A stretch of 64,000 nt of DNA, taken from NCBI GenBank assembly GCA_964355105.1, contig CAYHCO010000015.1:24001-88000 (forward strand), written 5' to 3'. The position numbers were made by a program, and so were the translations under genes. The stretch's first letter is position 1; each line of letters begins with the position of its first letter. This DNA is from UBA12481 sp964355105. GTDB taxonomy: Bacteria; Bacteroidota; Bacteroidia; Bacteroidales; UBA12481. Below are positions 16,531 through 25,582 of the stretch, in pieces. The notes under the pieces are model-generated. The model was not told the origin of the DNA and ran no database searches. It saw only the letters and a list, made by a program, of their open reading frames with translations.

Positions 16531-17877
16531 TTATATCTTATTTATCGCACAAACTTTTTCAAACTCAGCATAGTCAGCCAGGTAGGTAAACCTGGAGATG
16601 ATCATGTTTTCCTCGGCTTGGGTAAGTGTGGTACGCGCATCGATAAACTCGATGAGATTGGCCTGGCCCTCCTCGTAGCGCCTTTTCACCAGACGGAAAC
16701 CCTCGCGCGCAGTCCTCACCTGGCTGGCCGCCGCTTCGATCCCGGCGAGAGAGGTTTTCAGCTCATTCATCGCATTGATAACCTGAAGTTCAATCTGCTT
16801 CCTCACCTCCTCCGACTGCCGGTCGAGGATCTCCATTTGCAGTTTTGCCTGCCTGATTTTCGCGCGGTTCTGGAATCCCGCGAAAAGATCCCAGCTTAAG
16901 ATTGCTGAAGCCTGGCCGAAATCCGCATCTTTGTTGATCTCGTATTTCTCACCCTGGATACCGTAATCCGCAACGATCATCAGGCTCGGAAGTGCTCCGG
17001 CCTGATTCATTTTCATCTGCAGGTCAGTGATGTTGTTATACAAATCGAGCTTCTTCAACTCCTCGCGGTTAGCCAGCGCAGATTCCTTGTAAACGGAAGA
17101 TTCCGCTTCCGCACTGGGTAAAAGGCTGGGTTCGGCAAGTAGCACAGATTCTGTCAGTGACCTGTTTATCAGGAAATTAAGGTAAGCCGAGGCGATTTCT
17201 TTGTTTTTAGAGGCTACCTGAACCTGCTGATCGAACTTGCTCATTTCGGTCTGGGCCCGGTAAAGGTTATCGATGGTTATTTTGCCGTTATCCACGAGTT
17301 TCTGGTTCACCCTCACATTCTCTTCGAGTAATTTCCGTGTATCGTTCAGCATGTTAACGAGGCCATCTGCCATGGCCACATGATAATAGGCCTTCTTGAT
17401 CTCAGCAACAAGTTCCTGCCGATACTGATCAACCGTCACCTGCTCCGTTGCGGTCAGTTCCTTCTTGATCCTGGAATTGTAATAGATATCTGTATTGAAT
17501 ACCGGCTGGATCACCCGGATTTTCGTTTCCTGCTCTTTTGGCCGCAGAAACATGAACGACTGGTTGTCGATCTGCGGAAAGCGGTTCTCCCTCAGGATCT
17601 GGTTCAGCGTGGCATAAACCGGATTCAGCAGGTCACCGATCGGCAGGTCGATCGTTCGCCCTCCCTCGGCAACTGAAAACCTTGCATTCAGCGAGACGTT
17701 CGGGAAAAACAGGCCTTTCGCTTCCTTTAGCGTTTCCAGGCTCTTTCGGTAGCTGGTCTCTTTCTGTTTCAGTGCCAGGTTATTCTCCAGGCCCATCTTG
17801 ATATAATCATCAAGAGGTGACTGGGCCCAGCCGGCCTGGGCGAGAATTATCAGTAAAAAGATCAGTTTCGTTTTCAT
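16531..17877 (-). CDS. TolC-family outer-membrane efflux protein
   Basis: A 448-aa outer-membrane channel subunit. Signal peptide residues 1-19 end in GWAQ. Two OEP domains are visible as long amphipathic helix pairs (about 40-240 and 250-445) with typical features such as the LYRAQTEMSKF and GQANLIEFIDARTTL segments, the latter at the conserved end of the second repeat. It forms a tripartite pump with the adaptor and RND subunits just downstream. Its ATG overlaps the stop of the MarR gene by 4 bp, so translation is probably coupled. Confidence 0.93.
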   Translation of the reverse strand: MKTKLIFLLIILAQAGWAQSPLDDYIKMGLENNLALKQKETSYRKSLETLKEAKGLFFPNVSLNARFSVAEGGRTIDLPIGDLLNPVYATLNQILRENRFPQIDNQSFMFLRPKEQETKIRVIQPVFNTDIYYNSRIKKELTATEQVTVDQYRQELVAEIKKAYYHVAMADGLVNMLNDTRKLLEENVRVNQKLVDNGKITIDNLYRAQTEMSKFDQQVQVASKNKEIASAYLNFLINRSLTESVLLAEPSLLPSAEAESSVYKESALANREELKKLDLYNNITDLQMKMNQAGALPSLMIVADYGIQGEKYEINKDADFGQASAILSWDLFAGFQNRAKIRQAKLQMEILDRQSEEVRKQIELQVINAMNELKTSLAGIEAAASQVRTAREGFRLVKRRYEEGQANLIEFIDARTTLTQAEENMIISRFTYLADYAEFEKVCAINKI

Positions 17878-18323
17878 GTTAATCGGTTTCTCATATTCTT
17901 GTGTATCTGCAGAAATAGGCGCTTCACCAGTTCGCGTTCCTCAGGTTTGGCAGCAGCATAAAGTTCATCTGCAAAAGTGAAAACCTCTTTCATCCTCTCT
18001 TTATAGGTTCGGCTGACCATTTCGCCAATACTGGTCAGACTCAGGTTGACCTCCTTGTTGTTTTTTGCGTTTGTCCGGCTGACCAGCTTCTTGGATACCA
18101 GCTTGCGGACCGTCTGCGAGATGGCTCCTCTTGTTACTCCCATGATGTCGGCTAACCGGGTCATGTTGATCTCCGGATGTTCCCCGATCATGGCAATGGT
18201 CTGAAGTTCAGTTAGATAAACGGGCGATCCCGTTCCGAAGTCGCGCGGTTGGCGCTCAATGATCGAGTAGGCATGCAGGATGCTTTGAAACAGGTTTACC
18301 AATTCATTTACTTCTCGTCCCAT
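17874..18323 (-). CDS. MarR-family transcriptional regulator
   Basis: The 149-aa protein has a winged helix-turn-helix at about 45-110 (TRLADIMGVTRGAISQTVRKLVSKKLV) flanked by dimerisation helices. As the first gene of the efflux operon it probably represses its own operon and is released by pump substrates, the common arrangement for MarR/RND loci; this is inference. It overlaps the TolC-like gene by 4 bp. The start at 18323 lies 20-30 bp from a promoter-like element. Confidence 0.9.
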   Translation of the reverse strand: MGREVNELVNLFQSILHAYSIIERQPRDFGTGSPVYLTELQTIAMIGEHPEINMTRLADIMGVTRGAISQTVRKLVSKKLVSRTNAKNNKEVNLSLTSIGEMVSRTYKERMKEVFTFADELYAAAKPEERELVKRLFLQIHKNMRNRLT

Positions 18324-18348
18324 CGCCAGAAAATGTTTAGATGCTATA

Positions 18349-18356
18349 CAAAAGTA
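18349..18356 (-). promoter_or_regulatory. Candidate -7 element of the efflux operon (TACTTTTG)
   Basis: An exact TAnnTTTG match on the minus strand, 25 bp before the MarR ATG at 18323. A TTTG lies upstream but only 14 bp away, so the -33 assignment is doubtful. The divergent ABC-importer operon begins within 100 bp, so a MarR operator here could affect both. Confidence 0.4.
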
Positions 18357-18422
18357 ACTATTTATTTGACCAAAAAAATGCTATTTTTAATGCTTACCGT
18401 TGCCAAACGAACAGTAAAGCTC

Positions 18423-19442
18423 ATGAAAGCATTTTCGGGCATAGCCAAGGGTATCGTTGCCCTCCTATTTGTTGCCACCATCCTTTTGCTCTCTGACATG
18501 GAAAACCGGACCGGCATTAAAAATAGCCGCCGGGAGTCATCATCCAAAAAAGTATTTAAGATCAGCGTAATACACTATGTCGACAGTCCAAATTCGGAGG
18601 AGTGTGAAAGAGGGTTGCGTGATTATCTGAAAGATATCGGATGGGTGGATGGCAAGGATTTTACTGTTGCCGTGTTTAATGCCCAGGGCGACATGTCGGC
18701 CCTGAACAGTATTGCCGGCAATGTTACGGCGCAGGACTGGGACATGATCGTGGCAAATTCCACCCCAACCATCCAGGCACTGGCAAAACGGAAAACCCGC
18801 AGCCCGATTGTTTTTACCAATGTCGGGGATCCGATCATCGCCGGTCTGGGCAAGTCGTTTACCGATCATGTGGCCGGAATCACCGGGGTATCTACCATGA
18901 GTGATTTTGACGGGATGATTGACCTGGTGGTCACCCTGCAGCCGGGGATCAAAAGTATCGGTACCGTTTTTGCCCCTGCAGAGATCAATTCCGTTGCCTA
19001 CAAGGAGGCTCTGGAGAAATCGGCAAAAAAACGCGGACTGGTCCTGGTGAGTGCTCCGGCCAGTAACACGTCCGAAATAAACGATGCAGCCATGTCGATA
19101 ACCACCCGGGGTATCGGCGCGGTCTGCCAGATCTCGGATAATCTAACCGCCAGTTGCATAACTTCCATCATAAAAGCCGCGGAAAGCGCGCGCCTGCCTC
19201 TGTATGGATTTGTCACCAAACTGATGACCCAGGGCGCCATAGCCGTTGTCGCCCGTGATTACCATCAGGCCGGATATGATGCCGGCGCAATGGTGAAGAA
19301 AGTACTTGATGGCACGCCTCCAAAAGATATCCCCTTTCAACTGGTCACTAAGACAAACTACATGCTAAGTCCTTCTGTTGCAGGTAATTATAAGATTGAA
19401 GTTCCTGACGGCTTATCGAAAAATATCACTCTGACAAAATAA
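18423..19442 (+). CDS. ABC transporter substrate-binding protein (ABC_sub_bind type), copy 1
   Basis: I chose ATG 18423 (339 aa) rather than 18249, because the longer version would overlap the divergent MarR gene and because the second copy at 22523 is also exactly 339 aa. Residues 8-25 are hydrophobic and end in ILLLSDMENR; no lipobox or cleavage site is obvious, so the protein is probably held by an uncleaved N-terminal anchor. The rest is a two-lobed ABC_sub_bind (PF04392/TrpX-like) fold with the typical IVANSTPTIQALAK and IVFTNVGDPIIAGLG segments. It is the first gene of an importer operon; the ligand may be an aromatic amino acid or other small molecule. Confidence 0.85.
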   Translation: MKAFSGIAKGIVALLFVATILLLSDMENRTGIKNSRRESSSKKVFKISVIHYVDSPNSEECERGLRDYLKDIGWVDGKDFTVAVFNAQGDMSALNSIAGNVTAQDWDMIVANSTPTIQALAKRKTRSPIVFTNVGDPIIAGLGKSFTDHVAGITGVSTMSDFDGMIDLVVTLQPGIKSIGTVFAPAEINSVAYKEALEKSAKKRGLVLVSAPASNTSEINDAAMSITTRGIGAVCQISDNLTASCITSIIKAAESARLPLYGFVTKLMTQGAIAVVARDYHQAGYDAGAMVKKVLDGTPPKDIPFQLVTKTNYMLSPSVAGNYKIEVPDGLSKNITLTK

Positions 19443-19445
19443 AAT

Positions 19446-20651
19446 ATGGAAATCCAGAAAACAGTCAGCGGAAAGAAATCACTCCTGGCCATCAGCGGCC
19501 GCCTCGATGCCAACTCGTCGGGGCACCTCGACGATACCATAAACGGACTCATCCGGGAAGGGATCTACGATGTGGAACTCGACATGAGCGAGGTGTCTTA
19601 CATGAGCTCCCTGGGCATCCGGGTGCTGGTCGGACAGTTCAAGAATCTGAGTAAGATCGGAGGTTCGTTTAACCTGACCGCCAAGTCGGATCAAGTGCGT
19701 GAAGTGCTGAAAATGGTAGGAATGGCCGACATGTTTCAGCAGAAACCAGCCAGGCCCAAGCCTGCTGAAGCACCTGCCCCAGCCGGTACAATAGAGGAGG
19801 GGTTTCGGTTCGATCGCGAAACCGGCAGCACTGCGAAAATGATTCTCACAGTTCACGGGGAGCCTGAGGTTACCAAAAAACCCGGCTATACGGAGGCGGA
19901 TAACCTGAAGATTACCGGTGACCGCAAGACTTTTGCCCTCGGCCTCGGGGCAATCGGAACCGGCTTCGACGATTGCAAATCACGTTACGGCGAATTTCTT
20001 TCCCTTGGAGAGGCGATAGCTTATATGCCGGCCGATCAGAGTTCCATCCCTGATTACGCCCTCAGCAGCGGACAATATATTCCTGAAATCAATGCGCTGT
20101 TCGCGATAAAGGCACATGGGGAATTTGCCGACAGGATCATTTTTGAACCGGCTGGGGGCCATGCCTCCATCCCGCTGAATACCTTGGTTGATGTGCTATT
20201 CCGTATTACAGGGTATTCAAGATTTGCACTCCTGATGGCAGCCGAAAGCGATGGACTCATCGGGATGCGACTGCGGAAATCGCCTGTTGACAGTACGGAT
20301 CTGCTTGAACTGCCAGGTCTTGCGGATAACCTCTTTTTCACCACCGAACCGGCCTATTCCCGGATGCTTACCGTTTCATTCGGATATTTTGAAAAGGGCA
20401 ACACATCTCCTGCCGCCTGGCTCCGGCCCCTGAATGCAGGCTCCGCGATTGCCGGACATCTGCATGCCGCCGTTTTTCCTTATCAGCCCCTGAGAAAAAC
20501 CAAGCCTGATCATGGCGAAATAATCCGCTCCCTGTTCGGTAGTTCCGAAGTACGGGATATTCTCCACCTGCTGAACGATACCCGGGAGATTAGCGGTTTG
20601 GGCGACAGCCGGTTTAAGAACGGGATTTGCTGGATCGGACAAATAGAATAA
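19446..20651 (+). CDS. STAS-domain protein with unknown C-terminal domain
   Basis: The 401-aa protein starts with a STAS domain (1-100), the anti-sigma-factor-antagonist fold, with MSSLGIRVL placing the candidate phospho-Ser at 54/55. A Pro/Ala-rich linker (about 101-117) leads to a 280-aa domain that I do not recognise; it has no membrane segment and contains GLGAIGTGFDDCKSRYGEF and a HLHAA...PYQPL stretch. It sits 3 bp after one substrate-binding gene and 18 bp before the permease, inside the importer operon. STAS domains can regulate transporters or phosphatase-kinase switches, so it may control this importer, but no partner kinase is encoded nearby. Confidence 0.8.
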   Translation: MEIQKTVSGKKSLLAISGRLDANSSGHLDDTINGLIREGIYDVELDMSEVSYMSSLGIRVLVGQFKNLSKIGGSFNLTAKSDQVREVLKMVGMADMFQQKPARPKPAEAPAPAGTIEEGFRFDRETGSTAKMILTVHGEPEVTKKPGYTEADNLKITGDRKTFALGLGAIGTGFDDCKSRYGEFLSLGEAIAYMPADQSSIPDYALSSGQYIPEINALFAIKAHGEFADRIIFEPAGGHASIPLNTLVDVLFRITGYSRFALLMAAESDGLIGMRLRKSPVDSTDLLELPGLADNLFFTTEPAYSRMLTVSFGYFEKGNTSPAAWLRPLNAGSAIAGHLHAAVFPYQPLRKTKPDHGEIIRSLFGSSEVRDILHLLNDTREISGLGDSRFKNGICWIGQIE

Positions 20652-20669
20652 AAGAAAGGGATCAATAAT

Positions 20670-21602
20670 ATGACACTACTCCTTGGATCCATTACCATCG
20701 GACTGATACTGGCCATGCTTGCACTGGGCATATTTATCAGTTTCCGCATTTTCGACTTTCCTGATATTACCGCGGAAGGGTCATTCACCCTCGGAGCTGC
20801 CGTATCGGCAGCACTGATCATTGCAGGAGTCAATCCCCTGCTTGCCACCTTGATATCCTTCTTTGGAGGGGCCTTGGCTGGCATGGTCACAGGAATTCTT
20901 CATACGCGATTTAAGATCAATTCATTGCTTTCCGGTATTCTGGTGATGACCGCCCTGTATTCGGTGAACCTGCATGTGATGGGCCGCAGTAACCTCCCGC
21001 TGCTCTCCGAAACTACCCTGTTTACCTGGTTCGATAAGCTGGCCCTGAAATTTTCGGGCGAGGGTAAACTGACCATGGTTCTTGGATGGGAAGTTCCGGC
21101 TAAAGATTTATGGATTCTTTTATTCTGCCTGATCATCATAGTTTTCGTGAGCCTGCTTCTGTGGTGGTTCTTTCGCACCCGTCTGGGTACAGCCATGCGC
21201 GCTACGGGTGATAATGCCCAGATGATAAGGGCATTAGGAGTAAATACCAACCTGATGATCATTGCCGGGGTGGCCCTCTCGAACGGCTTTATTGCAGTTG
21301 CAGGTTCCCTTCTTGCCCAATATCAGGGATTTGCCGATGTTCAGATGGGCATAGGGATGCTCGTCTGGGGTTTGGCCAGCGTGATTATCGGCGAGGCCCT
21401 GATATCCGAGAACAGCCTTGGACTGGTAATTACCGGAGCCGTGATTGGTTCGGTTCTGTTCAGGCTTCTGGTAGCCATTGCCCTTCGCTGGGGTATGAAT
21501 CCCGTCGATCTGAAACTGATCACGGCCCTGTTCGTTTTGCTTGCCCTGATTCTGCCGGGGTTTATGAAGAACACGAAAAAAATCAGACTAACTAGCAAAT
21601 AA
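20670..21602 (+). CDS. ABC transporter permease (TrpY-like)
   Basis: A 310-aa integral membrane protein with about eight hydrophobic segments and the BPD_transp_2 signature region RTRLGTAMRATGDNAQMIRALGVN (about 169-192), which contacts the ATPase. Members of this group, with the ABC_sub_bind proteins, form the TrpXYZ/YtmM-type importers. It is 4 bp from the ATPase gene downstream. Length and motifs look complete. Confidence 0.92.
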   Translation: MTLLLGSITIGLILAMLALGIFISFRIFDFPDITAEGSFTLGAAVSAALIIAGVNPLLATLISFFGGALAGMVTGILHTRFKINSLLSGILVMTALYSVNLHVMGRSNLPLLSETTLFTWFDKLALKFSGEGKLTMVLGWEVPAKDLWILLFCLIIIVFVSLLLWWFFRTRLGTAMRATGDNAQMIRALGVNTNLMIIAGVALSNGFIAVAGSLLAQYQGFADVQMGIGMLVWGLASVIIGEALISENSLGLVITGAVIGSVLFRLLVAIALRWGMNPVDLKLITALFVLLALILPGFMKNTKKIRLTSK

Positions 21603-21606
21603 TCAG

Positions 21607-22419
21607 ATGTTACAGGTTAATAATATATCAAAGGTCTTTAATCCCGGCACCGTAAATGAGGTGAAGGCGCTGCAGGAAGTCAGCCTGACTCTCCAGGACG
21701 GCGGGTTCGTTTGCGTATTGGGGACCAACGGCTCGGGCAAATCCACCCTGCTAAATGCAGTCGCAGGCTCCTTCATCGTCGACAGCGGTCAGATCCTGGT
21801 CGACGGCGTCAATATCACCCGGTGGCCTGAACATAAGCGGGCATCCTTTATCGGACGGGTATTTCAGAACCCGTTTACCGGAACAGCTCCTAATATGTCG
21901 ATACAGGAAAACCTGGCACTGGCCACCCGCAGGGGAAAATCACGCGGCTTGGGCTGGGGACTGCCCGGAAGCCTGCTCGATGAGTTCAAGGTTCGCGTTA
22001 CACCGCTTCAAATGTCGCTTGAAGAACGGCTGGCCAATCCGATCGGCAAACTTTCAGGCGGACAGCGGCAGGCGCTGACCCTCCTGATGGCTACCTGGCT
22101 CAAACCGAAATTATTGCTCCTCGACGAACATACCGCAGCCCTTGATCCTAAAACAGCCTCAAAAGTGATTGAACTCACCGAAGAGGTGATCCGGAGGGAT
22201 AACATTACCACGCTGATGGTTACTCATTCCATGCAGCAGGCCGTAAACCTCGGCAACCGCATCATCATGATGCACAAGGGACGGATCGCCTATGATTTTG
22301 GCGAAGATGAAAAACGCAGGCTGAAAGTGAGCGATCTGCTTGCCCTGTTTGATGAATTGCGTCGCAAGGACCAGATCGATAACAGCGTTGCCGAACTGGT
22401 GGCAGCGAATTATATCTAG
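21607..22419 (+). CDS. ABC transporter ATP-binding protein (TrpZ-like)
   Basis: The 270-aa ATPase has Walker A GTNGSGKST at 39-47, the signature LSGGQRQ at 149-155 and Walker B LLLLDEH at 169-175 with catalytic Glu174; the H-loop is in MVTHSMQQA. It powers the importer formed with the permease 4 bp upstream. The segment after the Q-loop is long and Arg/Gly-rich (ATRRGKSRGLGWGLPG), as is usual in this subfamily. Confidence 0.94.
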   Translation: MLQVNNISKVFNPGTVNEVKALQEVSLTLQDGGFVCVLGTNGSGKSTLLNAVAGSFIVDSGQILVDGVNITRWPEHKRASFIGRVFQNPFTGTAPNMSIQENLALATRRGKSRGLGWGLPGSLLDEFKVRVTPLQMSLEERLANPIGKLSGGQRQALTLLMATWLKPKLLLLDEHTAALDPKTASKVIELTEEVIRRDNITTLMVTHSMQQAVNLGNRIIMMHKGRIAYDFGEDEKRRLKVSDLLALFDELRRKDQIDNSVAELVAANYI

Positions 22420-22522
22420 ACTATGAACCCCTAACGAACCAGGTAAAGCTAAATGACATCACAATATTTTTAGGGCTCCATGAGTGCGAGCCGATATAAC
22501 TTGAAAAAACTATTATTAACGA

Positions 22523-23542
22523 ATGAACAATATTGTAAAACCCTTCCTGTTCCTCATTGTTGCTGCTTCCATCCTTCTGTTTTCCGATCTGTCGAACCGT
22601 AAGGGAAATCATCGGAGCACCGAGGTTAAGCGCATCGCGATATTTAAATTCAATTCCAACATGATTCTTACCGAAACGGAGACCGGGCTGTTGAGGGAGC
22701 TAAAAAGTCAGACGATCTTTCCGCAAAACCGGATGGAGATCAGCCGGTACTGCCCCGAAGGTGACTTGCCAACGGCCAATACCACTGCGCTTGAGATCAT
22801 CAACAAGAAGTACGACATGGTCATCTCGATCAGCACTCCGGGTTTGCAGGTCATGGCCAATGCCAACAAGGCCGGTAAGGTTAAGCATGTTTTCTGTGCT
22901 GTGACTGACCCTTTTGTTTCCGGTGTTGGGATCACCGGCCCCGGAAAGGACCAGCACCCGGCCCATCTGGCTGGTATCGGCACTTTTCAGCCGGTTGAGA
23001 AAGCCTTCCGCATTGCCCGCGAAATGAAGCCCGACCTGAAAAAGGTGGGTGTGGTATGGTGTACCGGCGAAACCTGCTCGGAAGCCTGTGTCAGGAAAGC
23101 CAGGGCAATATGCGCCGAATTGGGGATTGAACTGATCGAAACCGGCATCGAAACCTCATCGCAGGTATATGAAGCAGCCGTTGCCATGACCCAGCGGGGT
23201 ATTGAAGCACTGTGGATCGGCGGCGACAACGTCATTGAAACCGGAATCGACATGTATATCAATGCCGGCATGAAAGCAGGAATACCGGTTTTTAACAACA
23301 GTCCATACACCACATCCAGAGGGGCGATGTTTGGCATAGGTGCCAATTATCAGAATGTTGGAGTCCTGGCAGGTAAAATGGCCAGCGAGATTCTTAACGG
23401 AAAGAAGATATCAGAATTTGAGACCGCCGATGTGGTCCCCGAAAAGATCTATATCAATGAAGCGGTTGTCAAAAAAGTTAAAGGCAACTGGAAGATTCCG
23501 GATGATCTGCGTGCCCGCGCCGATTCAGTTTTGCAGCATTAA
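22523..23542 (+). CDS. ABC transporter substrate-binding protein (ABC_sub_bind type), copy 2
   Basis: A 339-aa paralogue of the protein encoded at 18423. The N-terminal anchor ends in ILLFSDLSNRKG, closely matching ILLLSDMENRTG of copy 1, so the two share an unusual, apparently uncleaved membrane anchor. The body has the same two-lobed fold (MVISISTPGLQVMANANK; GIGANYQNVGVLAGKMA) plus a Cys-rich segment, CTGETCSEACVRKARAIC at about 173-190, that copy 1 lacks. It follows the ATPase after 103 bp, a spacer that shows no clear promoter. Two binding proteins may give one importer two ligands. Confidence 0.87.
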   Translation: MNNIVKPFLFLIVAASILLFSDLSNRKGNHRSTEVKRIAIFKFNSNMILTETETGLLRELKSQTIFPQNRMEISRYCPEGDLPTANTTALEIINKKYDMVISISTPGLQVMANANKAGKVKHVFCAVTDPFVSGVGITGPGKDQHPAHLAGIGTFQPVEKAFRIAREMKPDLKKVGVVWCTGETCSEACVRKARAICAELGIELIETGIETSSQVYEAAVAMTQRGIEALWIGGDNVIETGIDMYINAGMKAGIPVFNNSPYTTSRGAMFGIGANYQNVGVLAGKMASEILNGKKISEFETADVVPEKIYINEAVVKKVKGNWKIPDDLRARADSVLQH

Positions 23543-23547
23543 GGACC

Positions 23548-23613
23548 ATTATCAATAGCCCGGCATTTCAATGCCGGGAGGGTTTATCAATAGCCCGGCA
23601 TTTCAATGCCGGG
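23548..23613. repeat. Two tandem copies of the CCCGGCAT-TTCA-ATGCCGGG palindrome
   Basis: Perfect 8-bp stems with TTCA loops lie at 23559-23578 and 23594-23613, each preceded by TTATCAATAG. They separate the end of the importer operon from the convergent DUF1080 side and may act as transcription barriers. Same family as 5597-5628 and 42914-42931. Confidence 0.8.
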
Positions 23614-23618
23614 GGGAT

Positions 23619-23765
23619 TTAACGGGACAACAGAGATTTCATTTTTTCTACCAGCTCGGGCTTCGAGGTGGCTGATTTGCCAAGAAGGGCGGCGAGCACA
23701 CTCTGACTGTCCGCACCCGGATTGGGCTGACCGGCAAGCTCAGCAGCGGAGCATCGCTCGTGTAA
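23619..23765 (-). pseudogene. Possible gene remnant: C-terminal coding fragment
   Basis: Downstream of the DUF1080 gene on the same strand, a 48-codon frame opens just after an in-frame stop and ends at TAA (23619-23621). Its sequence, including QSVLAALLGKSATSKPELVE and a helical end EKMKSLLSR, has good protein-like composition but no convincing start codon. It may be the tail of a deleted gene or of a longer ancestor of the neighbouring gene. Family not recognised. Confidence 0.3.
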
Positions 23766-23775
23766 TTATGTCTTG

Positions 23776-24504
23776 TCAGTGTTGCTTTTCCAGCGGCGTA
23801 GCCGGTTTCTCAAGTGGTGTGATCATAATGTTCCTGAATTCAACTTCTGAACCTTCAGCCTGAAGGGCGATATGCCCGCTGGTCGCGGTGGATTTGTATC
23901 CGTGATTGACCTGATCGCCATTTACCCAGGCGGAGATTTCATCACCGCGGCATTCCACCACCATGCGGTTCCATTCCCCGACCGGCTTCTCGGAATTATC
24001 GGTGAGATTCTCAATCCTGCGGTTCTTCCCTTCCACGATGCCCCATTTTTCCTGGGGACCGCGACGCTTAACCATATCCGGAACGCTGATATCTTCAACT
24101 ATGCACCAGAAATCGCCGGCATTTTTATGCTCCATCTGGACCTCGATGGATTTCGGAAACATCTTGTACAAGGCGCGAGGTGTGGACGCATGCACGAGAA
24201 CCCCGCAATTGCCGGGCTCCCCGGCAAAGCGGTACTCGAATTCAATGCGGTAATTGGAATAAACCGTGTCGGTGATCAGATGGCCTTCAGGAGTACCCTG
24301 ACTCACCAGCATCCCGTTTCTTACGATAAACGAATTCCGGAGATCGGGATTCTTGTCACGGTCCGGAACATCGGCATGCCAGCCGGTAAGGTCCCGACCG
24401 TTGAAAAGCTTGTATGACAGGGACTGTGCGTTCAGGGACAAACTGAAAGCATTCGCTGCGATTGCAACGGCAGAAAGAATGAGGATCCTCGTTCTGTTAT
24501 TCAT
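23776..24504 (-). CDS. DUF1080 (3-keto-disaccharide hydrolase-like) protein
   Basis: The 242-aa protein has a signal peptide (1-26, ending LNAQ) and the concanavalin-like DUF1080 domain: LFNGRDLTGWHAD near the start, EFEYRFAGEPGNCGVLVHAS in the middle, VECRGDEISAWVNGDQVN and HIALQAEGSEVEFRNIMITPL near the end, all typical. Members act in the periplasm on 3-keto-glycosides. The Gfo/Idh/MocA oxidoreductase gene is 5 bp upstream on the same strand, which fits a 3-keto-sugar route in which one enzyme oxidises or reduces the sugar and the other cleaves the glycoside. The short C-terminal tail is Pro/Thr-rich. Confidence 0.9.
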   Translation of the reverse strand: MNNRTRILILSAVAIAANAFSLSLNAQSLSYKLFNGRDLTGWHADVPDRDKNPDLRNSFIVRNGMLVSQGTPEGHLITDTVYSNYRIEFEYRFAGEPGNCGVLVHASTPRALYKMFPKSIEVQMEHKNAGDFWCIVEDISVPDMVKRRGPQEKWGIVEGKNRRIENLTDNSEKPVGEWNRMVVECRGDEISAWVNGDQVNHGYKSTATSGHIALQAEGSEVEFRNIMITPLEKPATPLEKQH

Positions 24505-24509
24505 TTTAT

Positions 24510-25505
24510 TTAGATTTTATCAGCAGGATAATGAATTCCGGCATCCATCCGGATATCATCAAGCAATTTCATTTGCTTCAGCGAAAAGGAGAGGGGCAGA
24601 TCGGGGCTTTCGGTGAGGCCGGCATCCAGGCACTCCATCACATGCTTTGCCTCCAGGAATAATCCGAAACCGTTATCGTGATGAAAAACGAAATCTTCCT
24701 CGGAAATATCCTTCATAACAACGGTAACCTTAACTGTTGAGGGATCAACCTTGCGTACCCGGATGAATCCCTTCTCGCACCAGATTTCGGTTTGCGTATC
24801 ACTGCATCCGGCAAAGCTGGAAACCAGCTGGGCGATCTCGCCACCCGGATAGGAAAAGGTCATCGCCAGACTTCTGTCGGCACCGGTGGGTGCGATGTTT
24901 GCTGTTGTTTTTATTCCTGATGGTACCCCAAAAACCTGGAGGGCCCAGAAAACAGGATAAATACCGATATCCAGAAGCGATCCTCCTCCGAGGTTCATAT
25001 TAAACAAGCGTCCTTCGGGATTGTACGTGGCAAAGAAACAGAACTCCGAACGCATGATGGCCGGTTTTCCCAATATTCCGGATTCCAGCACATTCATCAC
25101 TTTGGCAAATGCCGGCTGAAACCTCGTCCAAAAGGCTTCCATCATAAAAATTCTCTTTTGTCGGGCCAGGTCGATCATAGCCTGGGCCTGGGTTGCGTTC
25201 AGGGCAAAAGCTTTTTCCACCAGAACAGCTTTCCCGTGTTCCAGGCATAGGATGGCGTGATCCTGATGATGAGAATGCGGCGTAGCGATGTAAACGGCAT
25301 CCACTTCGGGATCGGCAACCATTTCCTCGTAGCTTCCGTAAGCCTTCTCAAAACCGTATTTTTCGGCAAATGCTTTCGATTTTTCCAGGCTTCGGGAGGC
25401 TGTGGCATAAAGCCTGGCGTTACTGAGCAGTCTCAGATCGGAGCTGAATTTATTTGCAATCTTGCCACATCCCAGTATGGCCCAGTTGTAGATTCGCGGT
25501 GTCAT
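24510..25505 (-). CDS. Gfo/Idh/MocA-family oxidoreductase
   Basis: A 331-aa NAD(P)-dependent oxidoreductase. The N-terminal Rossmann fold starts with NWAILGCGKIANKF (GxGxxA type), and residues 90-100 carry the catalytic EKAFALN motif in place of the usual EKP. The C-terminal domain contains MMEAFWTRFQPAF and GGGSLLDIGIYPV, typical of the dihydrodiol dehydrogenase-like branch. No signal peptide, so it is cytoplasmic. It is the upstream gene of a two-gene operon with DUF1080. Confidence 0.9.
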   Translation of the reverse strand: MTPRIYNWAILGCGKIANKFSSDLRLLSNARLYATASRSLEKSKAFAEKYGFEKAYGSYEEMVADPEVDAVYIATPHSHHQDHAILCLEHGKAVLVEKAFALNATQAQAMIDLARQKRIFMMEAFWTRFQPAFAKVMNVLESGILGKPAIMRSEFCFFATYNPEGRLFNMNLGGGSLLDIGIYPVFWALQVFGVPSGIKTTANIAPTGADRSLAMTFSYPGGEIAQLVSSFAGCSDTQTEIWCEKGFIRVRKVDPSTVKVTVVMKDISEEDFVFHHDNGFGLFLEAKHVMECLDAGLTESPDLPLSFSLKQMKLLDDIRMDAGIHYPADKI

Positions 25506-25582
25506 TCAGCTAAAATAGGAAAAAACGCGACGCGGGAAGCGAAGGTAAAGATTGGTTAAAAGGTAACCTGACCGGCAGTCAA

